42,430 nt of DNA, from NCBI GenBank assembly GCA_049999765.1, contig JBNGIQ010009380.1:164375-206804 (forward strand), written 5' to 3'. The first letter of the stretch is position 1. Each line of letters starts with the position of its first letter. Origin of the DNA: Phaeoceros laevis. Lineage: Eukaryota > Anthocerotophyta > Anthocerotopsida > Notothyladales. Positions 1-11,052 of the stretch are shown piece by piece. Made by a program: the position numbers and the translations under genes. The notes beneath the pieces are model-generated. The model was not told the DNA's origin and did no database searches. It saw only the letters and a program-made list of their open reading frames with translations.

Positions 1-1380
1 GGTGGGGACGGAGGGGAGGGGGGGAGGAGAAATTCGGTCAAGCAGGTGCTGAGGAGAAGCTGGTATGAAGCGGGGAGCAGCCGGGCGCTGACGCTGTAGC
101 TGTGGCTGGTACCGTGGCCACTGCTGCTGGTGTTGGTGCTGATGCCGATGATGCTGCCCGGGAGTCTTGCCTGATCCAGGGCTCAATTGCGGCGGCTTCC
201 GTCATGGCAAGTCGTCGAGCGAGGGTGTGGGCCTGACGATGTTGTCTCTTCATCTTCTGGCGCCAGCGCTAGCAGCAGCTGCATATATCGTGCCCTGCCT
301 GCCTGGCCGGCCGGCTGCTCCGCCCCGCCTCGCGCTCCCAAGGTTTGCTCCTTGCAATTGCTGCTGCTCCTTCCCCAAGAGCAGCGCTGCTGTCATGTAA
401 GAAGAAGGAGAAGAAGAAGGAGAAGAAGAAGGAGAAGAAGAAGAAGAGAAGGTGGGGAGTGTTAGGAATCCGTGAGCAGTCGGCGGTGTGGCATTAAGAG
501 ATGGAACGAGGCCGGTGGCTGCCGCCGCAATCCGTGCAGACAATGGCGGCTGGCTCGTAGCTTTGATGGCAAGGAGGAGAGGAGACGGGACGAGAGTTGT
601 GATGAGAGGGGAGTGGGAGGAGAGGGAGAGGGCAAGGCAGCAGCAGCAGCAGCAGCAAGCGGGAGAGATGGATAGGTGAGGGAAGCGCGCGGCTGCCTGG
701 TGCACACGAGGTCCCACACTGGTTGCTGCGGACCGGGCCGCCGGAAGGAAGGGAAGAAGGAAGGAAGGAAGGAAGGAAGGCCCACCCCCCGGTTGGTGCA
801 GGCAGGCAGGCAGGCAGGCGCAGGCAAGAGAGACGACGGCGAGAGAGAAAGGGGCAGGCAGCGGCGGGAGCTTTGAGGTGCTCCTGCAGCAATGCGGGCA
901 ACGGGAAAGGCAAGGCCTCCCTCCTCCTCCTCCTCCTCCCCAAGGAAGGATGGAGCAGGCAGAGACGGAGCCCGTTTGTGGTGTGCACAGTGTGGCGAAG
1001 AGGAGGGAGGAAAGGAGGGAGGCAGGGACTGCCAGGAGGCTTACCGCTCGCCTTGCCTTGTTGTTGCTTCTCGGCTTCCTTGCTTTGCCTGTTTGCTCGG
1101 TGGAAGAGAGAGAGAGAAAGAGAGAGAGAGAGAAGGCGCCAGGCAAGACGAGGAGTAGAAGAAGAAGAAGAAGAAGAAGACGAGGAGAGGGAGGAGAAAA
1201 GGGGATGTTGTCAGAAAGAGGCAGAAGAGAGAGCGGGGGCGAAGGCGCGCGCGGTGCCAAGCAAGCCAAAGTGCCTGGGCCGGGTCGGGCCCGGCGTCGC
1301 TGCCGCTACCCCCTCCCGGCATATTTCTATGTCTATTTTATTTCTCCTACACTAGTCTCTTTTTTTTTGTTTTTGAGCTG
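1..1380. repeat. Microsatellite-rich, purine-biased low-complexity region
   Basis: The plus strand is strongly purine-rich and packed with short tandem repeats: GAA/GGA triplets (401-452), CAG triplets (638-657), GGAA tetramers (743-780), CAGG tetramers (799-819), CTC triplets (about 919-938), an AG run (about 1107-1133) and a second GAA run (about 1153-1180). Open frames here run on both strands but encode only homopolymeric Arg/Glu/Gly or Pro/Ser/Leu protein, which is what low-complexity DNA gives by chance. It could be a promoter or 5' UTR of a gene outside the window. I see no gene in it. Confidence 0.75.
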
Positions 1381-4300
1381 AAAAAACAAAACAGCGAAGC
1401 GACTCAGCGAGCGATGAATCTTGAACGCCATGCACACACAAGCTTAAGCACACATCCATCCATATGGGCCTTAGAACGGCTTTGTTTAATTGGAGGCGAG
1501 GCTCCATCATCCCTCATGAATCACTCTCGATCACTAGCTATGCTTATGATTGCAACGCAGCGGAGTGATGCATGGCATGGCATGACATGATCACGCCCCA
1601 CCACCACCACCACGGCACTACCACTACCACCATGCTTCATCATTGCCATGCACGTATACATCCATGAGCCCCGTCCACATACATACATACATACATACAT
1701 ACATACAGAAACACACACACAGACGTGCAGGCGCAGGTGCGCCCACCTTTAAAAAGTTGATTAAACCACACCCGTCAACAAAGATCCGAGCGCATTCCGG
1801 AGAAGATTTGGTTTCTGCAATAACTTATGCGGCCAACAACAACTCACCAACTTCTATCACAATCTTACGAGCAGCAGCACATTTCTTCATTGCATTTGCG
1901 ACCAAGTAATAAGCCGACAGTACGCTACAAACCTGTAGCTTTGTAAATATGGACCAGACTAAATTGGGCGGCGGGCAGGGGCTTTTTTTGGTAACCGATT
2001 CCCAGGGTGGAAAAAGGGAGACGCTGTTTGTCAGTGTCCTGTCCTTGGCTTATTGACTTGTGTGCCCAGCCGTGTCAGGCCGCCCGTCCTTAATTATTAC
2101 TTTAATGACCCCAGCCTGCGCCTGCACAGGACTGCTAGCAACTCTACATTCTAACGGAACAGGGAGTCAGGGACGCACCACAGCACCACAGCCAGCCGCC
2201 CTCTTGCCCTTCCTTCCTTTGGAGCAGTCTAGCCTCCCTCCTCTCACGACACTCGCTGGCAATGCAAGTCCATTCCATTCCGTTATGTGTTCCGTTGTTT
2301 GTTTGCTTGCTTTGCTGCTTTCCTGCCTGTCATGTCATTGTCCGGAACCAATCTATGCCTGCGTGCCTGCCCTGCTCTCACATCATCATCCTCCTCTCGT
2401 CGCCTGGCACGTCAGGACAGGACAGGTCAGGTCAGGGCCAGTCAGGACAGGTCAGGCGCCAGGCGGCAGGGGCAGGGCAGGTCACATACAGTACAGTACA
2501 GTATATACAGTAGTAGTACAGCAGCACCAACGTGGAAACCGGATACACATGACTCATGACTACTGCATATCGATCTCTCGTTCAGATAGGATAGATAGCT
2601 TATTAGTGTCGTCCGCTCCGCCAGCCACATACACTACTACTAGTCTAGTCCAGTCTACTACACAACTATTCTACTTAATCACCTGGTCTGGTCTCAAGTC
2701 TGCAACGTACGGACCCATTGTACATCTCTTCCACTATAGGTAAGTAGGGTAGGTAGGGTAGGGTAGCGTAGCCTGGGGGGGCCCCCCAGCCCCAGCCCCA
2801 GTCCCAGAAATTTAAGAAGAGGGAATGTATCTTGGTGGGCATTTGTTGTCGTGTCTTGTCCGAGCTGCTCCACCATCCCCGGATCCTCCGAGGTCGGCTG
2901 GCCCAGCCCTACCCTACCCTACCCTACCCTATAGCCCTATCCTAGGCTGCCTGGACTAACTAGACCAGCCTGGACACGATACTATACGATGCGATACTCT
3001 TACATTTGGTTGGCTGCTGCTGACTGCTGACACACAAAAAAATGCCCAGCCCAGGTGGGAAGGAAAATAAAATAAAAAACAATGTTGCTGGCGGGCTGGG
3101 GAATCTTTTCGACTTTCCGACTTTCCAATACTACCGTACCTCTGCAGCGTGATGTGGTGAAATGAGAGAGCTGCGGAGTGCGCTTCATCATGGACTGCCC
3201 GTGCAGGCATCATACCATAATGATAAGGCTCATCCCTCCATGCCCCCACATCCATCCATCCTCTAACATCACCACATCGCCCAAGCAGCAGGTTAAGAGG
3301 ATGGGTGGTGTAGCGACTGTAGCGTAGTCGACCACGCAGTGTGTTGTTAGATAAAAACCGATAAGCTCGTGTGCGTGCGCTCAGCCGGCTCCACGTGCAA
3401 CCCCCAAACTAAGCTGGCCAGGTACATACCGCCAGGTTCTACGACCTAACTTCCTGCCCCATTTTTACCTACCTACTACACTGCCTTGGTGGCATGCTTG
3501 CCTTGCCTTGCCTTGCCTTGCCTTTCCTCGCCATGGCCCATGCCCCATGGCCATGGCCATGGCGTGGCGGGCCCCGGTTGCCTCTGCAGACGTGGCACTG
3601 GACAAGGCGCCAAGTCAAATCTCGTTGCTTTCATCACCGCACAGTACAGCAAGGAGGACGGGGATTAACACCGCCCTCTACAGGTAAATGCGATCCGTTA
3701 AGCTCATTAGTTAGGCGGGGCGAAACTCCCCATTCGCCACTCATAGGTAGACTCTGCACCCACCATATACGTATAGTATGCGCACATAATATCCGTCCGC
3801 GGCGGGCAGCACTGCGGGCAGGTTTATAGGCCCAGGGTAAGTTAGGCGCCCGAGCCGGAGCGGTCCGGGCCGGCCCGCCGGCCACGCCGCGCCTCCGGAC
3901 CTGGAGCACGCAAACCTTGTCCATATCCCTAATATCCGTTTTCCGCGAGCATATAATAATAATAAATTAATAATCCTCCTCCCCCCGGGCGCCGTTGTCT
4001 CTTGGAGACGCGGCTCTGCCCGAACGCGTGAATGATGCACTGCCCTTGTACGCCCATGCGCTCGTCATCATCATCATCATCATGCTGTTGGCCCCGTCAT
4101 CATACATCATTCCAGCTCTGTGTGAGGGGCGATCTCCATGCATTCCGTCCGTCCCCCCTTGTTGGCCACAGGGACTAACGTTCACAAACGCTGCTGCTGG
4201 CTACTCCGCCTACTTGTCTAGTTGTCTCTTGTCTTTGCGCCCGAATCTGGCTGATGCTGACAGGCTCCTCTCCTTCATGTACCATCGCTGGTCACGCCCG

Positions 4301-4800
4301 GCCAGGCCACCCGCCACCGTCGCGCTTCTACAGTAGTGGCCAACCTCGTTATCTTCCGGAAATGGGTGGATAGGATGCATGCCATTCACCTCTCTCTCTC
4401 TGCTTGCTGGCTGCACCACCATCATTGCACCTTCTAATACACTTGTCCCCATGTGTATCCATAACCATGCCATGTGAGGTGCTCGCATGCCATTGGAGCA
4501 AAGGCGTACAGCGCACAAGCGAGGAAAAAAAGATCCGCTCGTCTCAAATGCTAGGCTACAGCCAGTCCTGTCTTCGGACGCTTGGGAGAATGAAGACCTA
4601 GTCCACTGGAACCCGCACACCGAGCATGTGCTAGAGGCTAGCCTAGCCTAGTGTGTTTCGTGTAGGCTCGGGGTCTTTCCCCTTTAAAAGTTGTCATTCT
4701 ACACGTCTAATTACAACGTCTTCATTATCCCACACCCTCTATGTTCATTTTGTATGGAGCGTTCAATTGATTGCCAAGCGGACTAGTTACTCTGAGAAAC
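1381..4800. other. Non-coding stretch with short tandem repeats
   Basis: I see no supportable gene. Local repeats include ACAT tetramers (1677-1707), an AGGACAGGTC-rich tract followed by ACAGT repeats (about 2405-2520), TAGGG/CCCTA arrays (see separate entry), CCTTG pentamers (about 3499-3525), a CCATGG-rich patch (about 3532-3563) and CAT triplets (4065-4083). A telo-box-like AAACCCTAA lies at about 4797. Open frames are short and overlap on both strands. Confidence 0.6.
2737..2944. repeat. Inverted pair of TAGGG / CCCTA arrays around a GC palindrome
   Basis: A TAGGG/TAGGT array at about 2737-2770 is followed about 135 bp later by a CCCTA array at about 2906-2944, so the two can pair as inverted repeats. 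A G7/C6 palindrome (773-789 of the third kilobase, i.e. 2773-2789) lies between them. The unit resembles, but is not, the plant telomere repeat TTTAGGG. Confidence 0.6.
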
Positions 4801-5114
4801 CCTAACCCTACCCCCTACAAGACTTTTCGATTTCATCCTAGAGTTGTGCCCGCATAAAGCCCCACATAGCCCCACGTAACTACTTCATGACAAGACTTGT
4901 TACCATGCCACCGCCTAATTTCCTTCTTTGGAACCATCAACCTCCTCATATGTCGTCCACACACACCGACTCCACAACAAATACAGCATAGGCCACCCAA
5001 TGGACCATGTAGCAGGGCTCATCACTCCACCCGAAAAGCGTGCGACACCCCTATTGGAAGAGTGTGGGGCATAATATTGTGCCCATTAGCGGCCATCCAA
5101 AAGGGGGACCTGGC

Positions 5115-5276
5115 TCTTAATCATACCCTATGGTATCTTCATTACCAACTTAGCCTCTATTCTTTGATGGGTCTTAATCATACCCTCTGGTATCTTCATT
5201 ACCAACTTAGCCTCTATTCTTTGAGGTGTAATTGGCGTGCACTCTTCATTACCAACTTAGCCTCTATTCTTTGATG
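5115..5276. repeat. Tandem repeat, 57-bp unit, about 2.5 copies
   Basis: Copies start at 5115 and 5172 with TCTTAATCATACCCT and continue through CTTCATTACCAACTTAGC to CTCTATTCTTTGA. A third partial copy (5243-5276) holds only the second half of the unit. Copies differ at only a few bases, so the duplication is fairly recent. Confidence 0.85.
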
Positions 5277-5364
5277 TTGTATAGCTCTTTTACAAAGATT
5301 GAGTCTTTATGCCTATTAGCTAAAAGACCCACATGTGACATATGGCTCCCTAAGGGTAATTTAT

Positions 5365-5520
5365 TATCACATTCACACTCTTTTTAGATGATTACCTAAC
5401 CGCACATACCTTGGCATCATGCGTGATTTATTGTAACATTCACACTATTTTTAGATGTATTATAACATTCACACTCTTTTTAGATGATTAGCTAACCGCA
5501 CATACCATGGCATCATTAGT
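5365..5520. repeat. Direct repeats sharing an ACATTCACAC motif
   Basis: A roughly 53-bp segment starting near 5369 and recurring near 5465 includes ACATTCACACTCTTTTTAGA and CTAACCGCACATACC. A third short copy of the motif lies at about 5431. The TATAACATTCAC core also occurs at about 6948, next to the gypsy fragment, so these may be pieces of its LTR. Confidence 0.65.
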
Positions 5521-5549
5521 ACTAGCTGCTCATACCACACTGTGATGCA

Positions 5550-5625
5550 CTTTGTCCTTCCTGTATTAAAGTCTACTTTCGTGTACGAAGGATAGTATAC
5601 TTTAATTCATTCATTCATTCCTAAA
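5550..5625 (+). repeat. Possible retroposon 3' tail (ATTC repeats)
   Basis: The sequence ends in a run of ATTCATTC units (about 5600-5616). Similar ATGAATGA runs occur near 34525 and 35512, on either side of the LINE fragment. Short terminal repeats of this kind can mark LINE 3' ends. No coding remnant is visible next to this copy, so the call is weak. Confidence 0.3.
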
Positions 5626-5699
5626 CATCACCATTGCCAAAGATTCGAGAGAAATCCCCAGCAAACAACTAACGGACTTCCTTGACTGGGTCCTTGCAC

Positions 5700-6950
5700 G
5701 CTACAATGCACCGTTTTTCAGTGTCCAGTTTGATTGTTCGTAAATGGTACTTGCCATATTCAAATATGGAAAAAAAAAAACAAGGATGTTCATCTCGTTG
5801 AGAGTTTCAGAACATGTAAGAATATTTGAAAATGGACACGTGTCGTGAAAGTTACATGCTAAAATAGGATGCAAAGTACTGTGTCCAGGGTTTGGAAAAA
5901 GTACTTTCTGGTACTTTTTTTAGTTGCCATTTTTTCCAGCTGTACCTGCGGGTAGGCCCTCCCAAAAAAGTACCTTGGTTGGTGAAACTCATACAAGGTA
6001 GGAGTACTTTTTTTGAGGGCATTGAGTACTTTTTATGACTTTTTTGACTTTTTTGGATCAGATTGAGGTAATAATTACCCCGTCATATCTTGATTGGGGT
6101 AACTAAGTACTCGTCATTTTACCCCGTCATGAATGGCGCGAAATAAACTTACTCAAGTACTAAGCTCAAGTACTCAAGTACTCGCACAAAAACGACCGAC
6201 TGTAGCTTGCAAGGACCCTACTAGAGCTTCCATTAAGTCCACAAGGCTATCAACTACGCCAGAGCTTCCATTAAGTCTACTAGAGCTTCCATCAAGTCCA
6301 CAAGGCTATCAACTGCCTTCAGCAACAGCAACAGGGAGCGTGCATCTTCCTACACAACATTCTAATGACCAATCAAATACTCAAAAGAAAATGTTTCTCC
6401 ACCCAATAATGATGGGTAAATTTGTAAAGGAAGAGGAGACGCAAGGGTATGTTCTTGTGAAGTTTATATTCAACTATAAGGATACGAGTCTAAATTAAAC
6501 AATATGGATGGATATGATCGATGCAAATTATGTCGTTACGCCAAAAAAAACTTGATCGATGCAAATATAAAAACTATGCTTACTTGTGAGGGAGTGTACT
6601 TCTTGATAAGTAGTGGTAGTAATAAAAACTGTGCTTGCTAACCAACTCCACAATGGGATCACTTACCAGGGCCCATGTTTCCTGTCGCAATCAATCGCGG
6701 GGTTGCGCTTTCAGCATCAATGAACATTGTTTAGGGGTTTTCCGAGCCCCTTTGTATGAACATTGTTTAGGGTTTTTCTGAGCCCCTTTGTAGGGGGCTC
6801 TGAAATTACACATGTTCTTTTTTCGGGGCCGTTGTAATGGTCACTTTTAGGGCTACCTGGACTTCTAGTCACTTCTACAATATTCTACTTTTTACTATCT
6901 TTATTTACACATCCCTATCCTAACTACTTCTTTACTATGATAAATTATAA
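5700..6950. other. AT-rich stretch with short duplications, no gene seen
   Basis: GTACTTTTT-type words recur between about 5895 and 6040. A 38-bp unit with GAGCTTCCAT and CACAAGGCTATCAACT occurs at 6218-6255 and 6277-6314. A 36-bp unit starting TGAACATTGTTTAGGG is tandemly duplicated at 6721-6756 and 6757-6792. The 121-codon open frame at 6133-6498 is made partly of the 38-bp repeat and has no recognisable domain, so I do not call it a gene. Confidence 0.55.
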
Positions 6951-7440
6951 CATTCACCCGGGGTGCTAGAAGCTTCGCCCCCGAAGCTTGGTAAAACCAA
7001 GTCATTTTCTTGCGCATATGAATGTAGCACATCCAAGGTGTTAGCCAGGTTTTGGAAGGGCTCCCAGGTCGCATCGGATGGGGGATATCCTTTCCACATC
7101 ATGAAAAATTGGAGGCGACGTCTGATCGGACGATGGCAGAGCACTCGATCGACTTCAAATTCTTCCTTCCATGCTTCCCAGGTTACCGGTGGTCTGCTAG
7201 GAGGTCTGTCCGTAAAAGGGACGAAGTAAGGAGATATGGAAGGTTTGGTGGATCTTCAGCTGGGGCAGAAGCTCTAGTAGCATGTAGGCAACTTTTCCGA
7301 TAAGCTGGATGACCTTATAATGCCCATTAAACCGATCAGAAAGCTTTCTAGATGCATGGGCCGGTTAAGACAAACATACTTCCATATTATGCAAGTATGT
7401 TTGTTTCATCAAGTGACACAGCTTGCCCCTTCCTTGTATA
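6950..7440 (-). mobile_element. Ty3/gypsy chromovirus fragment: integrase tail plus chromodomain, broken
   Basis: On the minus strand, translated pieces match the 3' end of a chromovirus pol gene. The integrase C-terminal segment has KLSDRF, then HYKVIQLIGKVAY and KIHQTFHISLLRPF (about 7205-7350), the family's GPY/F-type region just before the chromodomain. A chromodomain follows with EFEVDRVL and MMWKGYPPSDATWEP (about 6990-7165). The two parts are in different frames with a stop between them, and there is a further frame change near 7350, so the copy is dead. The sequence at about 6952 reads TGTTATAATTTA on the minus strand just after a GGGTGAA purine patch, which would suit a polypurine tract and 3' LTR start. 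The far LTR end was not located. Confidence 0.8.
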
Positions 7441-7592
7441 ATTTTGCTTACTTATTCGAATATTGATCCACATTTAATACGCTTAACCGTAGAATGTTTA
7501 TTATGAGGAACTGCAAGTTTCGTAACAATATTGATACATTGTATCTCTTTGTGTGCAAAGTTGAGGGAGCTGAAGACTTGGTGCCTTTTTGT

Positions 7593-7748
7593 AAGCTCAA
7601 AAATTTGTTAAGAAAGGGATTTCACCGGTTCACCATAAGAAAAGCAAAGCTCATTAGATCTGGAGCCAATAAGCTCAGAAATTTGTTAAAAAAGGGATCT
7701 CACCGGTTCACCATAAGAAAAGCAAAGCTCATTAGGTCTGGAGCCAAT
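7593..7748. repeat. Tandem duplication, 78-bp unit, 2 copies
   Basis: Copies at 7593-7670 and 7671-7748 both begin AAGCTCA and contain CACCGGTTCACCATAAG. They differ at about five bases. The unit length is divisible by three, so a short open frame runs through both copies. I take that frame as a by-product of the duplication. Confidence 0.9.
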
Positions 7749-7760
7749 TGATGTGCAGCG

Positions 7761-7935
7761 TAGTGTTGGATTACTTCCCGATACAAGATTTTTCCCTGAA
7801 TTATAGGTACCTATCAAGGGGTGCGTGCCATGTGCTTGTGCATGAGATTTGTAAGACTTGGTGTAACATAGTGTTGGATTACTTCTCGATATAAGATTTT
7901 TCCCTCAAGTGCAGGTACCTATCAAGGGGTGCATG
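7761..7935. repeat. Tandem duplication, 108-bp period
   Basis: Both copies, starting at 7761 and 7869, begin TAGTGTTGGATTACTT and contain AGGTACCTATCAAGGGGTGC. The second copy fades after about 65 bp. It lies directly next to the 78-bp duplication. Confidence 0.85.
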
Positions 7936-10900
7936 AGGTTTTTAAGACTTGTAAAGATATGGAGAGGTATGTTGCATGCATGAGTACAGATTTTTTTTTT
8001 AACTGTGAGAATTCCAAAGACAGAATGGGTGATGTTAGACAGTGGGAAAGTGTGCCCAATGTTTTTGAAAGAATGCATGAGACGTGACGGGTGGTAAGTG
8101 GTCAGGGGCCTGGCTCGGCTCATTTCTGAGACTATTCCAAAGAAAATATACTTTAAGTAATCCATATATTTATCAATTCGTTATCCATCGTATAAGGTAG
8201 TTCTACTTGGTCACCAAGATCAAAACCCCTTTGTTTATAAGAAAATTCTTGCTTTCACAAAGTGCGTGTTGAACGCGCCACAATTGGGATAGACTTATCT
8301 TGCTGAAAGTTTTATGGATCTATGCTAGTCACCCCTATTTGATGTCCTCCATACCTAAAACCAAGTGTATGTGATCTTATAGCCAAGTAGCCAAGTTGTG
8401 GGCATTAAAGAATGAGAGGATATTGTATTTCAGTCATTCATGAAAGTTCATTCACAAAGGATACCAAAGCTACTGCTTGGGTGAAATAATATGGGTTGAA
8501 ACCTTATGTTACTTAGAGTGAAATATAGTACTGAAGCAGAATTAGGTTCCCCCATACTTCAAATATTCCTCTTTTTCATCCCCATGTGGCTTAGGCCTAA
8601 AGCACATGTGATATATAGAGTCCTTCCTTCCAAAGTTTTGCAACACTTATGGTACAACCCCTTTTCATGTCTAGCACAAACTCCTAAGTGGTTGTATAGG
8701 ATAAGTGTGCTCCACATTGGAGGAAGAAAAGAAGGATGTAGGGTTTTTTTGTTTTGTTTTTGGGAGCAAGAATCTAGGGTTTTGTCCCTAGTGGAACTTG
8801 GAAGAAAGCCAAGGAAGGATCCAACTCTAAATGAATGAAAGAAGAGACTAGACCAGAAGAGAGTATGGCAAGATCCAACTTTAGCTCCAAATCTTAGAGT
8901 ACAAAGTTGGGTAGTTCTAAAAGTTTTGATTTAATGACGGATAGGTACCATGTGCCTATTAGAGTAATAGATTCCATGGAGTTTGCTGCTGACATTTCAT
9001 ATTATGCTGTGAATATAAGAATATTTCCTGATCACTTTGGTGTGTGTCACTCTGTGAGGACACTTTGGGACTATCTAGATTCTAAGGATCTAGATGTTCG
9101 GAACATGTGTGGCCAAAGGATTTGAGCGGAATCAAGGAAGGAAAGTGGGGGAGTTCGCTTGCTTGCGGCAAAGATAGTATTTGAGGGGCCTTGGATAGTA
9201 TATAAAAAAGGTGCAGGTGAGACAAGCATCTTATCTTCTTATTATGCCGCCAGTGTCGCCGCCAGCAGTCACGGCACTCCATGTTAGACTAACGGACAGG
9301 TTTTGATAGAGCAAGGAGAGAGAGGTTATCCTCGATAGGTGGGAGGGTGGGGCCATGCTGATTGGAGAAGAAGCTGCTAATGCTAGTTTTTGCCCGGGAC
9401 GGATGCACGTTTTGTCGCCAGGGGAAGCTGGGCCCACCGTTAGCCATCGGGTTCTCCCGCCATAGCCGTTGTGGACCATGGTTTATTCGTCATAGCCAGC
9501 GCATGCCATCCGAGCACCAGGAGAAATGGATGGAACTTTTTGTTTGGCGAATTGGCACTGCTTAGAATTAGACGACGCTTACGTTGTGCTGAAGCAACGC
9601 TTGAAGCACGCGGCTAAGAAACAAAGCTCTGAATCGATGCTCCCTAAAGACACCTCCCTAAACTGCGCAGCTATCAAGCGTGGGCCGTTCAAGGTATTCC
9701 TTGCGAGACTTCTTGCCATGTCCGCAAGCTTCTCTACCTCTTAAAATGGATGGAAACTTGATTTGGACGTTCTTATTAAGGCCCCTAACTAGGGTCCTTG
9801 GTCTACTCACCAGCATTCTACCATAGGCCCCAGCTTGCATCCTGTAGATATGGCAACTTGGGCGGCGTCACGGTAGGGGAGGCATGGTGGGAGCCAGAGA
9901 TATGTCGCATGTATGCGACATACCGCACGTCCCCCGGATGGTATGGCCTCTCACGGTATGGCAAGGTATAGAACGCGTGAGCCCTCATCCCCGCCACGTG
10001 GCCACACACTTCCCGAGCAAAACGGTGGTGGCCTTCAGGCGAGGGACTCATCACAGGCCCTGGCTCCGCGTAATGTGGTGGTGCAGGATATTTGGCACAA
10101 TCATGGTCCGGGGAGACGCCAGCTGACGAATCGGGGAACGCAAGTACGTTGTACACAAGGGAGAGGAGGAATGGTAATATGGTATACTGTACGTACATCT
10201 CATGCCGTGGTGCTAACAAAGTAAACCCTGCTGCCTCTCCAGAAAAAGCACATCAGATGATCAGAGAGGGGGGCTTCTTTACTAGGCCTAGAGAATTTTA
10301 ACATGGTTATTATCAGAGCTTTTAGGCAGTAGACTGTTGTTATTAGCTACTCTAGGGCTAGACCTACAGTAGCTGGCGAATCTGGGCCTGGCAATTCGGC
10401 GGTGTACTTGGCGGGATACAGCTGCCGCGCCCCCGCCTTCGGGCCCCAGGTACCTTTGGTACTGCCGGAGCCTCTGCTGGCACTGGAGCACTGGCAATGT
10501 ACTTGCTCGCCGCTTGCTTCAATGCTCTCCGCTAGGCACTATGGTATTGATTGATTTGATACTTGCAGCAGCAACCGGTGTATTGTGCCACTTTTTTTAT
10601 CACTGCGGACTGCGGATGCGCTGTGCTCACCACCAGAGGGCGCGGAAATCCTGCTCCTGCCTCTTGCTTCTGCCGCTGCGTCCGGGCACCATGCCAATTT
10701 TGACATCATCTTAGCAGCATTTGTGGACATGTACAAATGATGCCTCCGGCCACAGGTGCAGGCAGGAAGACTCAAGTCATCTCAACCCTTGGAGACGAGC
10801 ATTCGACACTGGAAGCTCGGCAGTCGAAAGGATCTTGGAGCGAAACATTTCACCTGAGTCACCTCGAGCTCTCACAATTTTAGGCTTGTCCGATATGCAT

Positions 10901-10952
10901 TCGCAAGCGGCGCTTCAAGTTGGCTGGATTTTCTATGGACTAGACTAGACCT
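7936..10952. other. Unassigned stretch, no supportable gene
   Basis: Open frames are short (the longest is about 133 codons on the minus strand at 9818-10219) and overlap equally good frames on the other strand. None has a motif I recognise. The only structure of note is a perfect palindrome at 9901-9922. Composition shifts from AT-rich before about 9.2 kb to GC-richer afterwards. Confidence 0.5.
9901..9922. repeat. Perfect 10-bp-arm palindrome
   Basis: Arms TATGTCGCAT and ATGCGACATA are separated by GT. It could form a tight hairpin or be a dyad protein-binding site, but nothing nearby assigns a role. Confidence 0.7.
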
Positions 10953-11052
10953 NNNNNNNNNNNNNNNNNNNNNNNNNNNNNNNNNNNNNNNNNNNNNNNN
11001 NNNNNNNNNNNNNNNNNNNNNNNNNNNNNNNNNNNNNNNNNNNNNNNNNNNN
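10953..11052. other. Assembly gap (100 N)
   Basis: There are exactly 100 N, a conventional length for gaps of unknown size. Confidence 0.99.

Noticed and set aside
250-1269. Long minus-strand open frame (339 codons) in the first kilobase
   Set aside because: The translation is a low-complexity Pro/Ser/Leu string, equally long frames exist on the other strand, and the DNA is microsatellite-rich. There is no domain or codon bias.
723-1355. Plus-strand open frame of 210 codons
   Set aside because: It encodes Arg/Glu/Gly repeats created by GAA, GGA and AG tracts.
6133-6498. Plus-strand 121-codon open frame
   Set aside because: Part of it is the 38-bp duplicated unit. It has no domain and is next to retroelement debris.
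5115-7935. Tandem units considered as a CRISPR-like array
   Set aside because: Units are adjacent or overlapping copies without regular unique spacers, and the DNA is clearly eukaryotic.
8506-9125. Two short plus-strand open frames with some ordinary-looking composition
   Set aside because: No motif, no intron partners. They could be remnants of a retroelement gag region but I cannot support it.
9818-10219. Minus-strand 133-codon open frame
   Set aside because: It overlaps several plus-strand frames of similar quality, contains the palindrome region and shows no recognisable domain.
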